DNA from: Cryptomeria japonica
Lineage: Eukaryota; Streptophyta; Pinopsida; Cupressales; Cupressaceae
Direction of reading: 5' to 3'
Length of the DNA: 64,000 nt
NCBI RefSeq assembly: GCF_030272615.1
Contig: NC_081407.1
Coordinates: 438,863,230 to 438,927,229 of the forward strand
The notes under the pieces: generated by a model
The model's database searches: none
Seen by the model: the letters and a program-made list of their open reading frames with translations, nothing else
What the model was told of the DNA's origin: nothing
Position numbers and translations under genes: made by a program
Part shown: piece by piece, positions 33,698 through 45,660 of the stretch
Layout: each line of letters opens with the position of its first letter
Numbering within the stretch: position 1 is the first letter of the stretch

Positions 33698-34930
33698 AAG
33701 TAGTTTGAACAAGTTCAGTCTAAAAATGATATTCAAGCTTAGTTACTTCAAATGTTTATATATATGTCTAGCAAAATCCTTTACATTCACTCCATTTTGT
33801 TGTTGAGTATTTGGATTTTTTCTCTCTCTAACAATCCTTGCATTCCAACTATAATCACTAAATATATAGAGCAATTTACTCATTATTGTTATACATTTTT
33901 AGAACCTTGACTTTCATTATCTTTCTATTTCTTAGCAAATGCTTTAAAAAATTTAAACAAATTTTTTTTAGTAAACTTACTCTTCAAAAACTAAACCAAT
34001 ATAAATCTAATAGAAGGTATGTACACATGACCAAACACATCACTATGAATTGCTTCTAGAACATGTTTATCTCTAGTACTACTAGATGTAAATGTATTTA
34101 TATGTTGCTTGTAATACAAATAGTGTTTACAAAAATCAAAGTCAATAGAATAACCAAATAAACAATTAACCATATTTTTATTATCAATGGTTTCAAGAGA
34201 CTTCTCACTAATGTGGTTCAATATATGGCACTATAATTTAGAAGAAAACATGTTAAATTAGGTACATTAAAAGAGTTGTAGAAATTAGTTGTTTCAAGCT
34301 TAAACAAAATGGCACACTGAGTGTCATAGATAAAACTATGTTCCTCTACTCAACTTGCAACCACTCTTCCAAAATGTCACATGCATGGGCCTAAATAAAT
34401 CATTTTAGATACATAAATTAAATTTCTAACTAAACTAGAGATATGCAATACATTTGTGAGGTTTTTCACCCTTCCATCACTAAACATAATTTTCCATTCC
34501 CTTGGCCCATAATATTCTATTTTTTGTTGTTTCCCTTGAGGAAAACTTATCTACAATCATTAGTTGTATATAATATAACCACTCCTCATGATGAGTCACG
34601 TGGTAGGATGAACCCACATCTATCACCAAGTGTCATCCAAATTCATGTTAGAAAGAGTAATTGAAGCATTAACTTGGCATCATCATTAAAGGATTTATTA
34701 ATAGAGGATTCTTCATCTTTCTTTTTCTTATTCCAACATTATTTTTGAGATGGCCCCATTTTCCAAAGTTTAAACTCCTTAATTTAGTCTTACCAAATAT
34801 ATTATATCTTCCCTTGAACTTAGATTTGACCTTAGAATCATTCATACCACTTTTTTTCTTTTTCTTGCTCTTCTCTACAGATCTTCCTTGTGTATGGTTT
34901 CCTATATCAACTAATGATCTCAAGTAGTAT
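33698..34930 (-). pseudogene. Old Ty1/copia element 3: gag end, protease and pre-integrase
   Basis: Reading leftward from about 34923: a basic tract (SVEKSKKKKKSG) then LNFGKWGHLKNNV, a CCHC knuckle in which the cysteines are lost. A protease remnant follows near 34625-34560 (VIDVGSSYHVTHHEEWL: catalytic Asp kept, Ser of DSG replaced by Val). Next comes gag-pre-integrase sequence HISEKSLETIDNKNMVNCLF and FDFCKHYLYYKQH, then LEAIHSDVFGHVYIPSIRF with the first integrase Asp, at 34221-33991. Element 2 is inserted at 33693. Confidence 0.7.
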
Positions 34931-35818
34931 GTTCATTCACTCTATATAAAGTAAGGGGTTATTCTACATTAAGTAATCATTAGTTATCATAGGATACCTT
35001 AAATTATCAACCAATGATGTAGACTTGAGGTGAGACCTATACTATGTAAACTAAGAGATTCTCTTGGTTTCCTAATATGGTTTCAAGAATTGAAGAAATT
35101 ATTGATTCTAGAATCAAACATTGCTAAATTGGAAAAAAACTAAATACTAAACAATGTTGCTAATGTTGTCTTAGAATTTATAGTTTACATGCAGATGATT
35201 AGTTTACGTAAATCATAGCTACAAGTAAACACCTATTTTGGCTAAATTACAACTATAACTAAATAAGTAAATAATAGTTTGATGAGAACTCTTATGTAGA
35301 CTATCAACTAGCAATTGTTTCATGAACAATTAATTTATGCCTAAATAAAAATTGAATGCAATGTCTAACAAGTAATAAGCAGTAATATTAATCAAACAAA
35401 ATGATAGAGTGACACAATACCTCAAGTGGGTCCTACTTGGGTATGTGCACTCCTTATGCCAAGTAATCCATCACAATCAACACTTTATATTATATCACTC
35501 AAAGAAATGGACACTTGCTTGTATAATGATTAGTCAATTGGGAAACAAAAAAATATATAGAATGATCAAATCCCTTGATCTTTGGTTGTTTGTAACATTT
35601 ATAGACTTGCCTAAATTAACTAATTCAAACTAATCATGCTAAATCTTTCACTGAACCCTATTAGTTAAGGAGAAGCATATTTTCTAAGACATAGATAAGA
35701 GTTTAAAATAGAGCCCTTATTGAAACTTAGCTATCATAAAAAAGAATATTTGATTATGATAGGTGTGCAATAGAACAACATTAGAAATGATTGTAATAAA
35801 TGAGTTCTACATGTTATA
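34931..35818. other. Non-coding AT-rich stretch
   Basis: No domain or clear boundary seen. The 5' LTR of copia element 3 should start here if it survives, but no tRNA-iMet primer site was found. The stretch ends at the target duplication atcct (35819-35823) of the large gypsy element. Confidence 0.4.
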
Positions 35819-36120
35819 ATCCTTGAAGACACCTAAAAATGGTCAACACTTGCGAAGTCATACTTTAACATTTGCGCATTGCCTTATTTTAGGGTTTTTG
35901 CATCGCATTAACATTTCTCCTATGTCACGCACTTGGTCTTTATCATTTGCGAGCATCGAGTTCTTCTTCTGCATTCTTCAGTTGTCTCGCTTTCGAATTT
36001 GGTCTTGTCGATAACAATCTTCAGTCATGATTTTGGTCAATCTTATCCTGTCGCATCAATGTGCGTGCTCATTTGTCATCATTTTGGACATCGTCAATCC
36101 TAACTAGGGTTTTGTCCTCT

Positions 36121-36290
36121 TATCAGTCTTGTCATTTTGCAATCAATTTGTCATCGATCATTGTTCTCTTATCAATCTTGTCATTTTGCGATCGATTTGT
36201 CATCGATCGATGTCCTCTTTTCAATCTTGTCATTTTGCGATCAATTTGTCATCGATCATCGTCCTTCTCAATCGTGACAATTTGGATCAA
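36121..36290 (+). repeat. 49-bp tandem repeat in the LTR
   Basis: About three and a half units of cttgtcattttgcgatcaat followed by ttgtcatcgatc and a variable end; unit starts at 36128, 36177 and 36226. The 3' LTR carries the same array near 52075-52240. CGATCGAT-type words may act as enhancer repeats, but that is a guess. Confidence 0.8.
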
Positions 36291-36884
36291 TTTGTCATTG
36301 TTCCTCATCAATTGGCGCATTTGTCAATCAAATCACTTATCAACATTGGTCTTTTATCAATTCAAATTCATGATCGAATCGACATCAAATCAATCTTACA
36401 TCAAGACCTAATTGTCATCCTTGCATTTCTAATTTATCTTCTTGGGTTTCATGATTTATTCATTTAACCTTGTTTGTCATTTTCTCTCCATTTTCTCTTT
36501 AGGATAAATGATTTATTTATTTATACTAAGTCTTCTTGTCACAATTAAATGTTTATTTAATTGGCTAATTAATTCCTCATATTTTTGTAAATTAATTAAT
36601 GAATGAGAAATTATTAATTAATTTACCTAATTTGCATCAATTTCCTAATTTCCAAGTCGTCATTTCTAACCTAATTTTCTAATTTCTCTTAAATTCCTAA
36701 ATGTCTATTTCTATTTCAAATTCTTATCATAAATCCTTGCATAGCAATTTGTCATAAATTGTCATAAATTATCATAAATCCATGCATAGCAATTTGTCAT
36801 AAACATGTCATAATTTTGCTATTCTTGATTTGAATTTCCATTCGAATCACTTTCATGCTAATCTTATCTTTTCTCCAATTTGTC

Positions 36885-36894
36885 TATAAATTGG
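36885..36894 (+). promoter_or_regulatory. Candidate TATA box of the 5' LTR
   Basis: TATAAATTGG lies ~330 bp before the LTR end and is unchanged in the 3' LTR (52810-52819). The surrounding LTR is AT-rich, so the call rests on context only. Confidence 0.4.
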
Positions 36895-37228
36895 ATGAAT
36901 TTCTTCAATCAAGGCCCCTGATCCCTGGTCGAATCAATCACGCTTCTAGTATTCTTGCGCTATCGTCTTGTCTACTTGCTTTCACATCATGATTATGCAC
37001 TAGTAGGTGAGATCCACAAACAAAGCTATTTCAAGGAGAAAGAAGGACAATGGAGCCACATGAAGGAGACATCTACATTTGGTTTGCTTAGTTTTCAATC
37101 TTGAATGTCTTATTTTCATGTTTTCATTGAGTGTAATTAGGATTGGTCATTGCAATTTAGTTTTCGTGATTGAACTAGGCTATTGTTTATTTGCTTTGAT
37201 GATTTCCACATTTCCTATCTACATTAAT

Positions 37229-37247
37229 TGGTGAACCCGACGTGAAC
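37229..37247 (+). other. Primer binding site of the Tat/Ogre-type element
   Basis: TGGTGAACCCGACGTGAAC starts five bases after the LTR. Its complement ends in the CCA expected of a tRNA 3' end. It is not the initiator Met type used by the copia elements here. I could not assign the tRNA species. Confidence 0.7.
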
Positions 37248-39242
37248 TAACCCCCTAACCATGCTTTTGAGTGCTTTTGAGATGATTTGTAGGTGAAAAA
37301 CCCAAGAAACAGGGTAATGCAGGCCTTTCTGGGCACTTCTGTCCCTATGTAGGAGCAATCTGCGCCTGTGTCAAAGACTTCTGTGCTTGTGTCAAAGGGA
37401 TTTGCGCCTGTGTCAAGACTTCTGCGCCTATTTAAGGCTAGAAACAAAGGTAAAAAAGCAGTGTTTTTACTTGCAAATTGATTTGTTTTGCATTATGTTT
37501 CTGCTTTTTGGTTTTATGGTACTGATTCTTTGTGCAGCACCTTGGCATTACGCAGGGCAAAGACAAAGATGAAACTACTAACAAATTTTATGCAGATTTG
37601 ATAGTCAAAGATCACACATATCAAACTTCTAACTTGGTGGTTTTGCAGGTTGCCTTGGATTACAACTAAACTTTGTGTTTGTAATTCATATTTAGGCACC
37701 TAGTATGATTTCTAAATAGGATGGAATGAACGTATGTTTGCTTTGATTGTTGAGTTTGACATTGGAGTAGGAGAGTATGCTCTCATCCTTCTTAGGGTGA
37801 TCAAAAATCCAGATCTTCGATATCATTCTCATGTTTTGATTGTGTGTTACCTTTACAGGGCTTGCCTTCCCGACCATTTGCTTTTGCAAGCAAGTGACAA
37901 TTGTGAGAAGGGAATGACCCAAAGTGAGTACGGCTAGAATACCTTGGCATTCTAACTCACTATAAATAAATACCTGATGAGCAAAAGCTTTGAAGGAAGG
38001 GTTACGTGGGAATTGTAGTTACTTGGGAAGTGATGACCCTTGAACTCTTTCTCATATCAACATCTAAGTAGGGCCTCATGGTCTAAATTGTGCTTGCACG
38101 ACTACATTTGTTTGGTATCTTGGTGGGCTTAATGTCTCAATCATGCTTGTGTGACACCAAGGAGTAATGCTTAACAGAAATCCTTACTAAACACCTTGTA
38201 TTTAGAGGCCAAAAATCCTTCTAGTTGCTTGAGAAGGACAAGTTCGGATACTTGGAAGAGATACTAAGTTCGCCATGGGGAGATTTCCATGGGGACTGAT
38301 GCTTGGCTTCCCTGAGAAGTGAGTGTCGTGGAGGGGAGCCCGTGGGGTCAAGCATCTATGTATTCTCCTTGAATCTCATAACGAGTCTACCTCTCAAGTA
38401 CCTACTGTCCTTGCCTACCATAAGAAATGTGTGAATGAGCATGATTTTCTTAAGTCTAAGTTGAAATATCTTGTCTTCTTTGCTTGTCAAAAGTTGAATT
38501 GTGTCTCATTTCAAAAACAAGATAAATTGATTCAAAACAAGGTTAAACACAAGAGTATTTCATCCAACAAAGTTCAAAGCACCTTCAAATATGGTTGTCA
38601 AACATTGTTCAAAATCTTGTCTCAACATTCATGTCACTTAGATTTAGGTTCATCCTAGGTTTGCATTTGGCAAAGTTATTGTCAATTACCAAGGTTAAGT
38701 TTCACTTAGGTCATACTCCTTTGCATATCAATAAAGGTCATCCATTTGCATGTGCATACCACCCTAGGTCTCTTCGTTAAGCTTAGGTCATTATCATATC
38801 ATATTAGGGTCATTTGCATAGTAATTGTCCCTTTGCATATAGTGTCAAAAATAGGTTTTGTTATACTTGAGTAATCCAAATCTTTGATAAACCCTAAGTC
38901 ATTATTAGGAAGCCTAGACCTTATCAAACCTTTTCTCTTTATGTCATTATTGTCATTTGGTCAAACCTAGCTTAGTATCCAAGCATATAGGGGAGACATT
39001 GTCATTTTGTCCTTTTGTCACTTAGTCCTTTTGTCCTTTGAGGTCTAGACGTCATTTCAATTTCCTAAGGGTCTCTTTCTTAGATTTGCATTCCAAAAGT
39101 TTGTCCAAAATCTTCAAAAACAACAAAAACAATAGGTTACATTCTTGCCATAGATTGCATTCTCATCTATTTAGTTTGCATTTAGTTGCATATCATATAT
39201 TATCCTTGAAAAATTCCAAAAATATTGCATTTGCATAGTGAC
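37248..39242 (+). other. 2-kb untranslated leader
   Basis: No domain found. Contains repeats of the word GCGCCTGTGTCAA (37360-37430), a related form of which recurs near the 3' end of the element (51140-51230). ORFs at 37734-37937 and 38323-38658 lack family character. A long leader before ORF1 is usual in Ogre-type elements. Confidence 0.5.
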
Positions 39243-41770
39243 ATGCCTGTTGAAACAAGGTCAAAATCTAAGAAGATGGGCGAACCAACGTATCAACCCA
39301 TTGACAACATATCAAATTCACAGTTTCAAACTAGTCAAACAGTACAAATTGAAGCTTTGTCAAACACATCATTACCACCATATGGAATGGTTCAACTTGG
39401 ACCACCTCCATTATATGAACTAGTGTTTGTACCCATGAAACTAGGATATGGGAGTGTTCCACCAACACCAAGAGGAAATGCACCTTTCGATTGGAATCAA
39501 CCAAACCTGCAACATGAAATTCAAACATTACATGAGGAACAAACTCTTTCACAAGGATTTGGTTCAGATCAAGGCATTCAACAAGAAACAAATCCAAATA
39601 TTTTACCAGATTCTTCATCAAATTCCGATGTCTTTGATGATGTTGATATGTTCCTTCAAGATCCAAAGTTGACAAAAAAGATGGATAAATTATTGAACAA
39701 GGTCTTTAAGATGTTCCCCCAGAAATACCTTGACATGATGAGTAATGTGACCTCCTCAAGTGAGCAAATTAATGTGCAAAAACAACAAGGCAATGAGCTG
39801 TTAAGTTTCTCTCCGCATCCAAATGAAGAACATGTGCAACAAGAAATTCAACCTACCTTGGTGAGTAAACGTGCTTCAAAGGCATTGACAGTGACTATTC
39901 CTCAAAATTCACCATTTGAGACAATAAATAATCCATTATTTAACACAGCACCTGTAACACAAGATCAAACAAGGACCACACAAATATTGGCAGTTGTCCC
40001 TCAACAAGAAGTGGTTCCTCACATGCATAAAATTGGATCAAAATCTAAGATGCAAGAAATCTTCATGACTGGAATGCCTGATCTCACCAATGTCCAAAAC
40101 AATTCCACAATGTAACAAAGTTCCTATGTCCCACTAAGCTCAATATATTTGCCAAACACCTACAAACCTGTTATGCAGACTATTGTGATAGATCCTTCAA
40201 TAATGACGACACAAAGAGCTACTGATAGTGGTTTGCACCAACAACAAATGTTGCAACAATTGAGTAATACACAAAAGGTACAATCGAATGTGCAAACAAA
40301 CAATGTACAACAACAACAATATCGCATTCGACAACAAATTGCAGTGCCTTCTACCTCATTACAAGTTAATGCAAACTTGCAACCACCACAATGGATTGGA
40401 CAAACAACACAGCAAATTAATGCAAGTGTCATACCCCATCTTAAGGAGAAACAACAAAAACCACCCAAACAAATTTTTTTGCAAATGATGGGATTCACAC
40501 CGTGACAACAATTGGCACAAAGTCAGCAAATTCCAATTTGTCAGCATCAACAACAACATGTGCCCCAATATGTGCCAAGACAAAAAAGCTATCATACTTC
40601 ACAACCGCAATTGACATCTATGCAATATCAACAACACCCTCAATTGCAATATCAACCTAGGCTACAAATGATGATTCAACCATAAGAAGAACAACAATAA
40701 GGTCAATATCAAGGCATGGCACAACCACAACAACAAGAGGTCTACCAAGAGCACTATATGCCGGAGACACCAAAGACGGCAATTTCAGAGCATCAACAAC
40801 TGATCGGAAACACAATGTATCGACAAAGAATACACACCAGGATTAATGATGGACCTCCAAAATTTGACACAATTGCGCAATAGCTTGAGAAGTTACAACG
40901 ACAAGTCGACGCATTAGAAACCAAAGGAACAAAGAAGTTGTACACAGATCAAGATTTATGTCCTAATCCATTTGATAAGAGTTTATATATGCCTCCCTTC
41001 CCTAAGCATTTTGAGGCACCTAATTTTGAGAAATATAAAGGGAATAGCAATCCAAAAGACCATATTCGAGCATTTTTCATGGCGTGTACTGAAGTGAGTT
41101 ATGAGGAAACATATTTAATGCGCTTATTTGCACGAAGTCTCATGGGACAAGCCATGGATTGGTATTCGCATCTACCAGGAAACATAAAGACTTGGTCGGA
41201 ACTAGCTCAAAAGTTTATATCTCACTTCGCATTCAACATCGACAGTGATGTGACCATGTCAGATTATTGCAACACCAAGAAAAAGCAAGGTGAACCATTA
41301 GTGACTTTCTTGCAATGATGGTGAAGCTTGTATAGTCGTTCTTCCCTAGATATACCTGAAGAACAACAAGTGAACTTGTTTATCCAAAATTTGGTCCCAG
41401 AAATGATGTATGAACTCAAATTGAAAAGTCCCAGTACTATTGAGAAACTCATTAAGAAAGGGATGAACATTGAAACTGCTCTTGTAGCTAAAGGAATCAT
41501 TAAGCTCAACAAAGATAGTGACAACACAAACAATTCCGGGGACCGAAATAGATTTTGGTACAAAAACAAGAATGTCACTAATGATGGAGTTGTTGATGCA
41601 AGAGCGGTGAATGCAAATCAACCCCTGTTCACAATAAAGAAATTGAGTGCTCCTAATATGTCAACTATGGAACAAAATCAAACACCAGCGAGCAATGTTA
41701 CTCAACAGCCGCAATACCAACAACAACTCAACAATACACTCAACAATATAATCAACAACAAGGCCAACAA
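39243..41770 (+). pseudogene. gag: ORF1/Gag of the Tat/Ogre-type element
   Basis: The start is chosen at MPVETRSKSKKMGEP (39243). A single frame runs to about 41770. First comes a Gln-rich N-terminal half (e.g. QHQQQHVPQYVPRQ), then the capsid-like core at 40938-41318: PPFPKHFEAPNFEKYKGN, DHIRAFFMACTEVSYEE, LMGQAMDWYSHLPGNIKTW, ISHFAFNIDSDVTM. The core continues as EEQQVNLFIQNLVPEMMYEL. Stops at 40113, 40503, 40683, 40698, 40881, 41316 and 41322 are TAA, TGA or TAG at places where Q or R fits. No frameshift was seen before ~41770. Confidence 0.82.
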
Positions 41771-42601
41771 CAAAACTAGCAGCGCAAACCTTTCTGATCA
41801 AGGGATGGACCTCCTTGATAGTTTACACCATTGGGAGAGCCCATTGAGTCAATAATGAAACAATTAATACAAGCAAAATTTATCAAGTTACCAGATATCA
41901 AGGCAAAACCAGTGGTAAAGCTGCATTGGTGGAATGATAATGCATATTGTGAGTACCATTAGTCAAAAGGACATAAAACCACATCATGTTTTCAATTGAA
42001 ACATCTGATTCAAGACTTGTTAGAGCAAGGAGTAATTGAGGTTGATCTGCACAACGCGACCTCTAACACTGATCATACAATTTTCAAAACTCCTTTGCTT
42101 GATCATGACAAGGGTAAAGCATCTTCTTCAAACTCTACCCAAATAGCAAATTATGCAAATACTAGTTATAACAATGTCATCAATTATTTCCAAGCATCAA
42201 ATGAGTATGTTTCCACCATAAGAATAAAGGAACAAGATCCTTCTTGCGCAGTCACCACTCGTCGATCCAAAATAGTCCTAAAAGGAGCTCCTGCAGTTCC
42301 TCCCAAACCAACTCCTGCAAGTCAGTATAATCTCCTGGATCATCTAGGAAAGACACCTGCACAAATATCAATCCTTGAGTTGTTGACAATGTCCCCCATG
42401 CATCACGCAATCCTACATAAAGCTTTAATTGAGTCCACTATCCCGACAGACATTGATGTTGACCAGTTTCAAGCCCAAATTGGACATCTAGCTGTTTCCC
42501 AAAATGTTGCATTTTCTGATAATGATATCTCACCTGATAAGCTCCCTCATTATGATCCTTTACATCTTGAAGTCTTTGTCCATAATTGCAAAATCCGATG
42601 A
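41770..42601 (+). pseudogene. Gag C-terminal part and zinc knuckle, shifted frame
   Basis: After a frame change around 41770 the frame reads FTPLGEPIESIMKQLIQAKF, then WWNDNAYCEYH, a stop, and SKGHKTTSCFQLKHLIQDLL. The knuckle has the Tat/Ogre form C-x2-H with a following GH and C. A linker follows (LDHLGKTPAQISILELLTMS, then HHAILHKALIESTIPTDIDV), ending at a TGA (42599-42601) just before the protease active site. TGA at that point replaces an expected Arg. Confidence 0.75.
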
Positions 42602-42979
42602 GTCTTGATAGATGGCGGAGCTGGTCTTAACATTTGTACCTTGAGAGTGGTCATTGGTCTTGGTTATACAGAAAAGGATATTGATTCTTCCAAAAGAATA
42701 ACAATCAAAGCATATGATGATGTTGAGCGCCCATCTAAAGGGATAATTGCATTGCCTATTAGAGTCGGTCCAGTGACAGAAAACACTTTCTTGCAGGTCT
42801 TAGACCTTGATCTCCCTTACAATATGATTCTTGGTTGTCCATGGATCCACGCAATGAAAGCAGTTCCATCCACTTATCATCAATGTTTAAAATATCCTTA
42901 CAATGGAACTGAAATAACAATTTCAGGAGATCCTAATCCATTTCAATTTTGTGCTGCCCTAAAGGATTCTCCGCAGTAG
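42602..42979 (+). pseudogene. Protease of the Tat/Ogre-type element
   Basis: Aspartic protease processing Gag-Pol. VLIDGGAGLNICTLRVVIGL carries the active-site Asp in the DGG form usual for Tat elements. RPSKGIIALPIRVGPVTENT and DLPYNMILGCPWIHAMKAVP (the ILG-x-PW hallmark) follow. Same frame as the preceding segment, ending in a TAG at 42977-42979 that may be another C-to-T stop (ProGln context). Confidence 0.85.
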
Positions 42980-44127
42980 AAAGTCCCAGTCAATAGAGAG
43001 GCCAAATCACATAGTTATGTGGATCCTAATGAATTGTTAGATGTTGTCAAAGGAAAATTGAAGATACAAGACTAAGGATGTGGAGAGTATTCAATGGCTC
43101 AAACATTCCTTATTGTGAATTTATCGATATCTCCAAAATCACATGGCAAGCCACATTTGTTGCAAAAGGAACCTAAAATGGTCATTCAGTATCAGCCCCC
43201 CACTACATTTACAAGATGGGGTGAACTTGACAAAGAAACTTTAGATGATGATGTCACAGATTGGCTTTATAAGGATCCAACTGAGACCCCACTTGTCAGG
43301 TTGCTGGTGGAGCGATACGACAAAGGATTTATTATGCTGTAGAAGAAAGGATATGATGGCTGCAGTGGCTTAGGTCCTGACAAGAAAGGAAGGCTATAAC
43401 CTATTATACCCAAGATGTGACCTCCAACTTTAGGGTTAGGTTTTGTACCATTGTGAATTGGACCCTCATCCACCAAAGGGACCATGTGTAGAAAGGGGTG
43501 TGACTCTGATGATGAAACAACACTTGAGGATACCCGACCCGAAACTGATTCCAATGAATGGGAGTGGAGTTATTTTTCCTCTAGTTCCTATGCCCTTGAC
43601 AATGTTTTCCTTGATTCTGATGATTTTCCTATGGAAGACAAACATGAAATAACTTCCCCTCCAAAGACATGTCCTAATGCTTGGATAGAGTCATTCTAGG
43701 ACCCAAGCTCTGAATCAGACGCGAACAATTCGGATAGTGATACCACAGATATTCACATCTTTACCATTTCGGCCCTCTCTCTCCTTAAAACCAATGATGA
43801 TATGCCCCTCGTCTATCCCCAGCTTATCCAACATGACCAACAAGAACCACTCACATTGGATTGTTTTCAAAATGACGAAGCAATTACATAATTCCTTGGA
43901 CTACAGGAAGGCATACCACAAGGTGATCATAAGGCAGGATTTGCTATTGATCTGGATTCCATAGTATATTTTGGGGAGTCAACTCCATCTTCCAGTCATC
44001 AAAATAAAAAAAGAAAAGAAAAATTACAAAATCAAAAGAATAGGTCTTCGAGTGAAAACCGTAAGGCACTCTCTGATCATGAACAAGTAAAAGTAAAAGA
44101 CATACTGCAGGTGAAAACCTCTCTGAG
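42980..44127 (+). pseudogene. Protease-RT linker of the Tat/Ogre-type element
   Basis: Continues the protease frame, with stops near 43074, 43340, 43398, 43697 and 43888. It is acidic and Ser-rich (RPETDSNEWEWSYFSSSSYA). WGELDKETLDDDVTDWLYKD and RLLVERYDKGF resemble the linker of Ogre-type polyproteins. A frame change into pol lies around 44090. Confidence 0.6.
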
Positions 44128-45165
44128 GTGCCCAAAGGTGGAAGAGTGGACATACCCCTATCAAGTCAGGATAAATCAACATTGCTTGTGGAAATGATCG
44201 AAGAAATCAATTTAGGTACACCTGACAACCCTAAGGTCATTCATTTCGCTGCTTCTTTATCAAAACAAGAAAAGATAGATTTTGTCAATTTCTTTCTTGA
44301 GAAGAAGATTAGCTTTGCATGGTCCTATGCAGATATGCTTGGCCTTGATCCAGAATTAGTCCTTCATCACTTGCCATTAAAAGCAGATGCCAAGCCTGTC
44401 AAACAAAAACTCAGAAAGATGCATCCCCAGGTGGCTCTTTTGGTCAAGGTAGAACTGAAAAAATTACTAGATGTGGGCTTTATTAGACCCATTGATTATG
44501 CAGACTGGATTTCAAATTTAGTACTAGTTAGCAAGGTAACTGGGGGCATCAGAATCTATATGGATTTTAGGGATCTTAATAAAGCATTCCCTAAAGATGA
44601 TTTTCCACTACCAAATATCGACATCACAGTTGACATGACTGCTGGATATGAGATGCTCTCATTGATGGATGGTTTCTCTGGCTATAACCAAATTCGCATT
44701 GCTCCTGAAGATCAACATAAGACTACATTCACCTATGCTTGGGGTACCTATTGTTGGAATGTGATGCCCTTTGGTCTTAAAAATGCTGGCGCCACATATC
44801 AAAGAGCAATGACAACAATTTTCCATGATTTCATGCATACTTTGATGGAGGACTATGTTGATGACTTATTATGCAAATCTGTCACTAGAGATAGTCATCT
44901 AGCCATCCTGGGCCCAATCTTTGACCGAATGGCGACCTACAAGCTCAGAATCAATCCAAAGAAGTGTGTCTTTGGTGTCACAGCCGACAAATTACTAGGG
45001 TACATTTTTTCTCACAAAGGCATTGAAGTCGACCCTGCCAAGGTTAAAGCAATAATGGATATGCCTCCTCCTTCTAATCTCCGGCAATTAAGAAGTCTGC
45101 AACAAAAGCTACAGTCAATCCACCACTTTATAGCTCAATTGGCAGACAAATGTCATCCATTCTAG
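44128..45165 (+). pseudogene. Reverse transcriptase of the Tat/Ogre-type element
   Basis: Ty3-type RT: LGLDPELVLHHLPLKADAKP, FIRPIDYADWISNLVLVSKV, IRIYMDFRDLNKAFPKDDFP, EMLSLMDGFSGYNQIRIAPE, MPFGLKNAGATYQRAMTTIF, and YVDDLLCKS with both catalytic Asp residues near 44850. The connection follows (KCVFGVTADKLLGYIFSHKG). The open frame is 345 codons and ends in TAG at 45163-45165, where Gln is usual (FxHLLxKG context). The domain itself shows no internal break. Confidence 0.93.
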
Positions 45166-45660
45166 CATTTATTGCATAAAGGAGTCACTTTTAAATGGAC
45201 TGAGCAATGCCAATCAGCATTTCAAGCTCTTAAGGACTATTTGTTGTCGCCACCTATTCTAATGCCTCCTATAGAAAGAAAGCCATTTATATTGTATATT
45301 TCTACAACTAAAATGACACTAGGAGTTCTCTTGGCCCAACAGGATGAGAACGGCAAAGAGCGAGCTATTTATTATATCAGCTGGACACTAGTAGGCTATG
45401 AGCTGAATTATTCAACTATTGAATGGGCATGCTTAGCAGTGGTATTTGCAACACAGAAACTCTGACACTATATGTTAAATCACCACACATTGTTGGTTGC
45501 AAAAATTCATCCCTTGAAATATTTGCTTAGCAGAGCAGCTTTGATGGGTCGCCTAGCAAAATGGGTTATGATCCTCAGTGAATTTGATATTGAGTATATG
45601 GAGCGAAAGGCAATAAAAGGGCAAGTCATAGCGGATCAACTTGCAGAGGCTCCTATTTAT
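45166..45660 (+). pseudogene. First RNase H (Ty3 type) of the Tat/Ogre-type element
   Basis: Same frame as RT. GVTFKWTEQCQSAFQALKDY, PFILYISTTKMTLGVLLAQQ (the usual catalytic Asp of LYLA/D is altered to ST), AIYYISWTLVGYELNYSTIE with the Glu, and RLAKWVMILSEFDIEYMERK. A TGA at 45463-45465 stands where Arg is expected (KLxHYML). Confidence 0.85.

Larger units (their letters stand above)
35824..37223 (+). repeat. 5' LTR of the Tat/Ogre-type element
   Basis: Starts TGAAGACACC (the 3' copy has TGTAGACACC) and ends TTTCCTATCTACA. It contains a 49-bp tandem repeat (36121-36290), short caatttgtcataaa repeats near 36745-36800, and a candidate TATA box at 36885. ORFs at 36061-36467 are translations of the tandem repeat. 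Confidence 0.92.

Noticed and set aside
36061-36467. Two overlapping ORFs repeated at 52008-52414
   Set aside because: They lie in the LTRs and translate the 49-bp tandem repeat in two frames; duplication reflects the LTR pair, not a gene.
39331-39675. Minus-strand ORF opposite the gypsy ORF1
   Set aside because: Shadow of the plus-strand gag frame, with His/Val/Leu-rich composition typical of antisense to a Gln/Thr-rich region.
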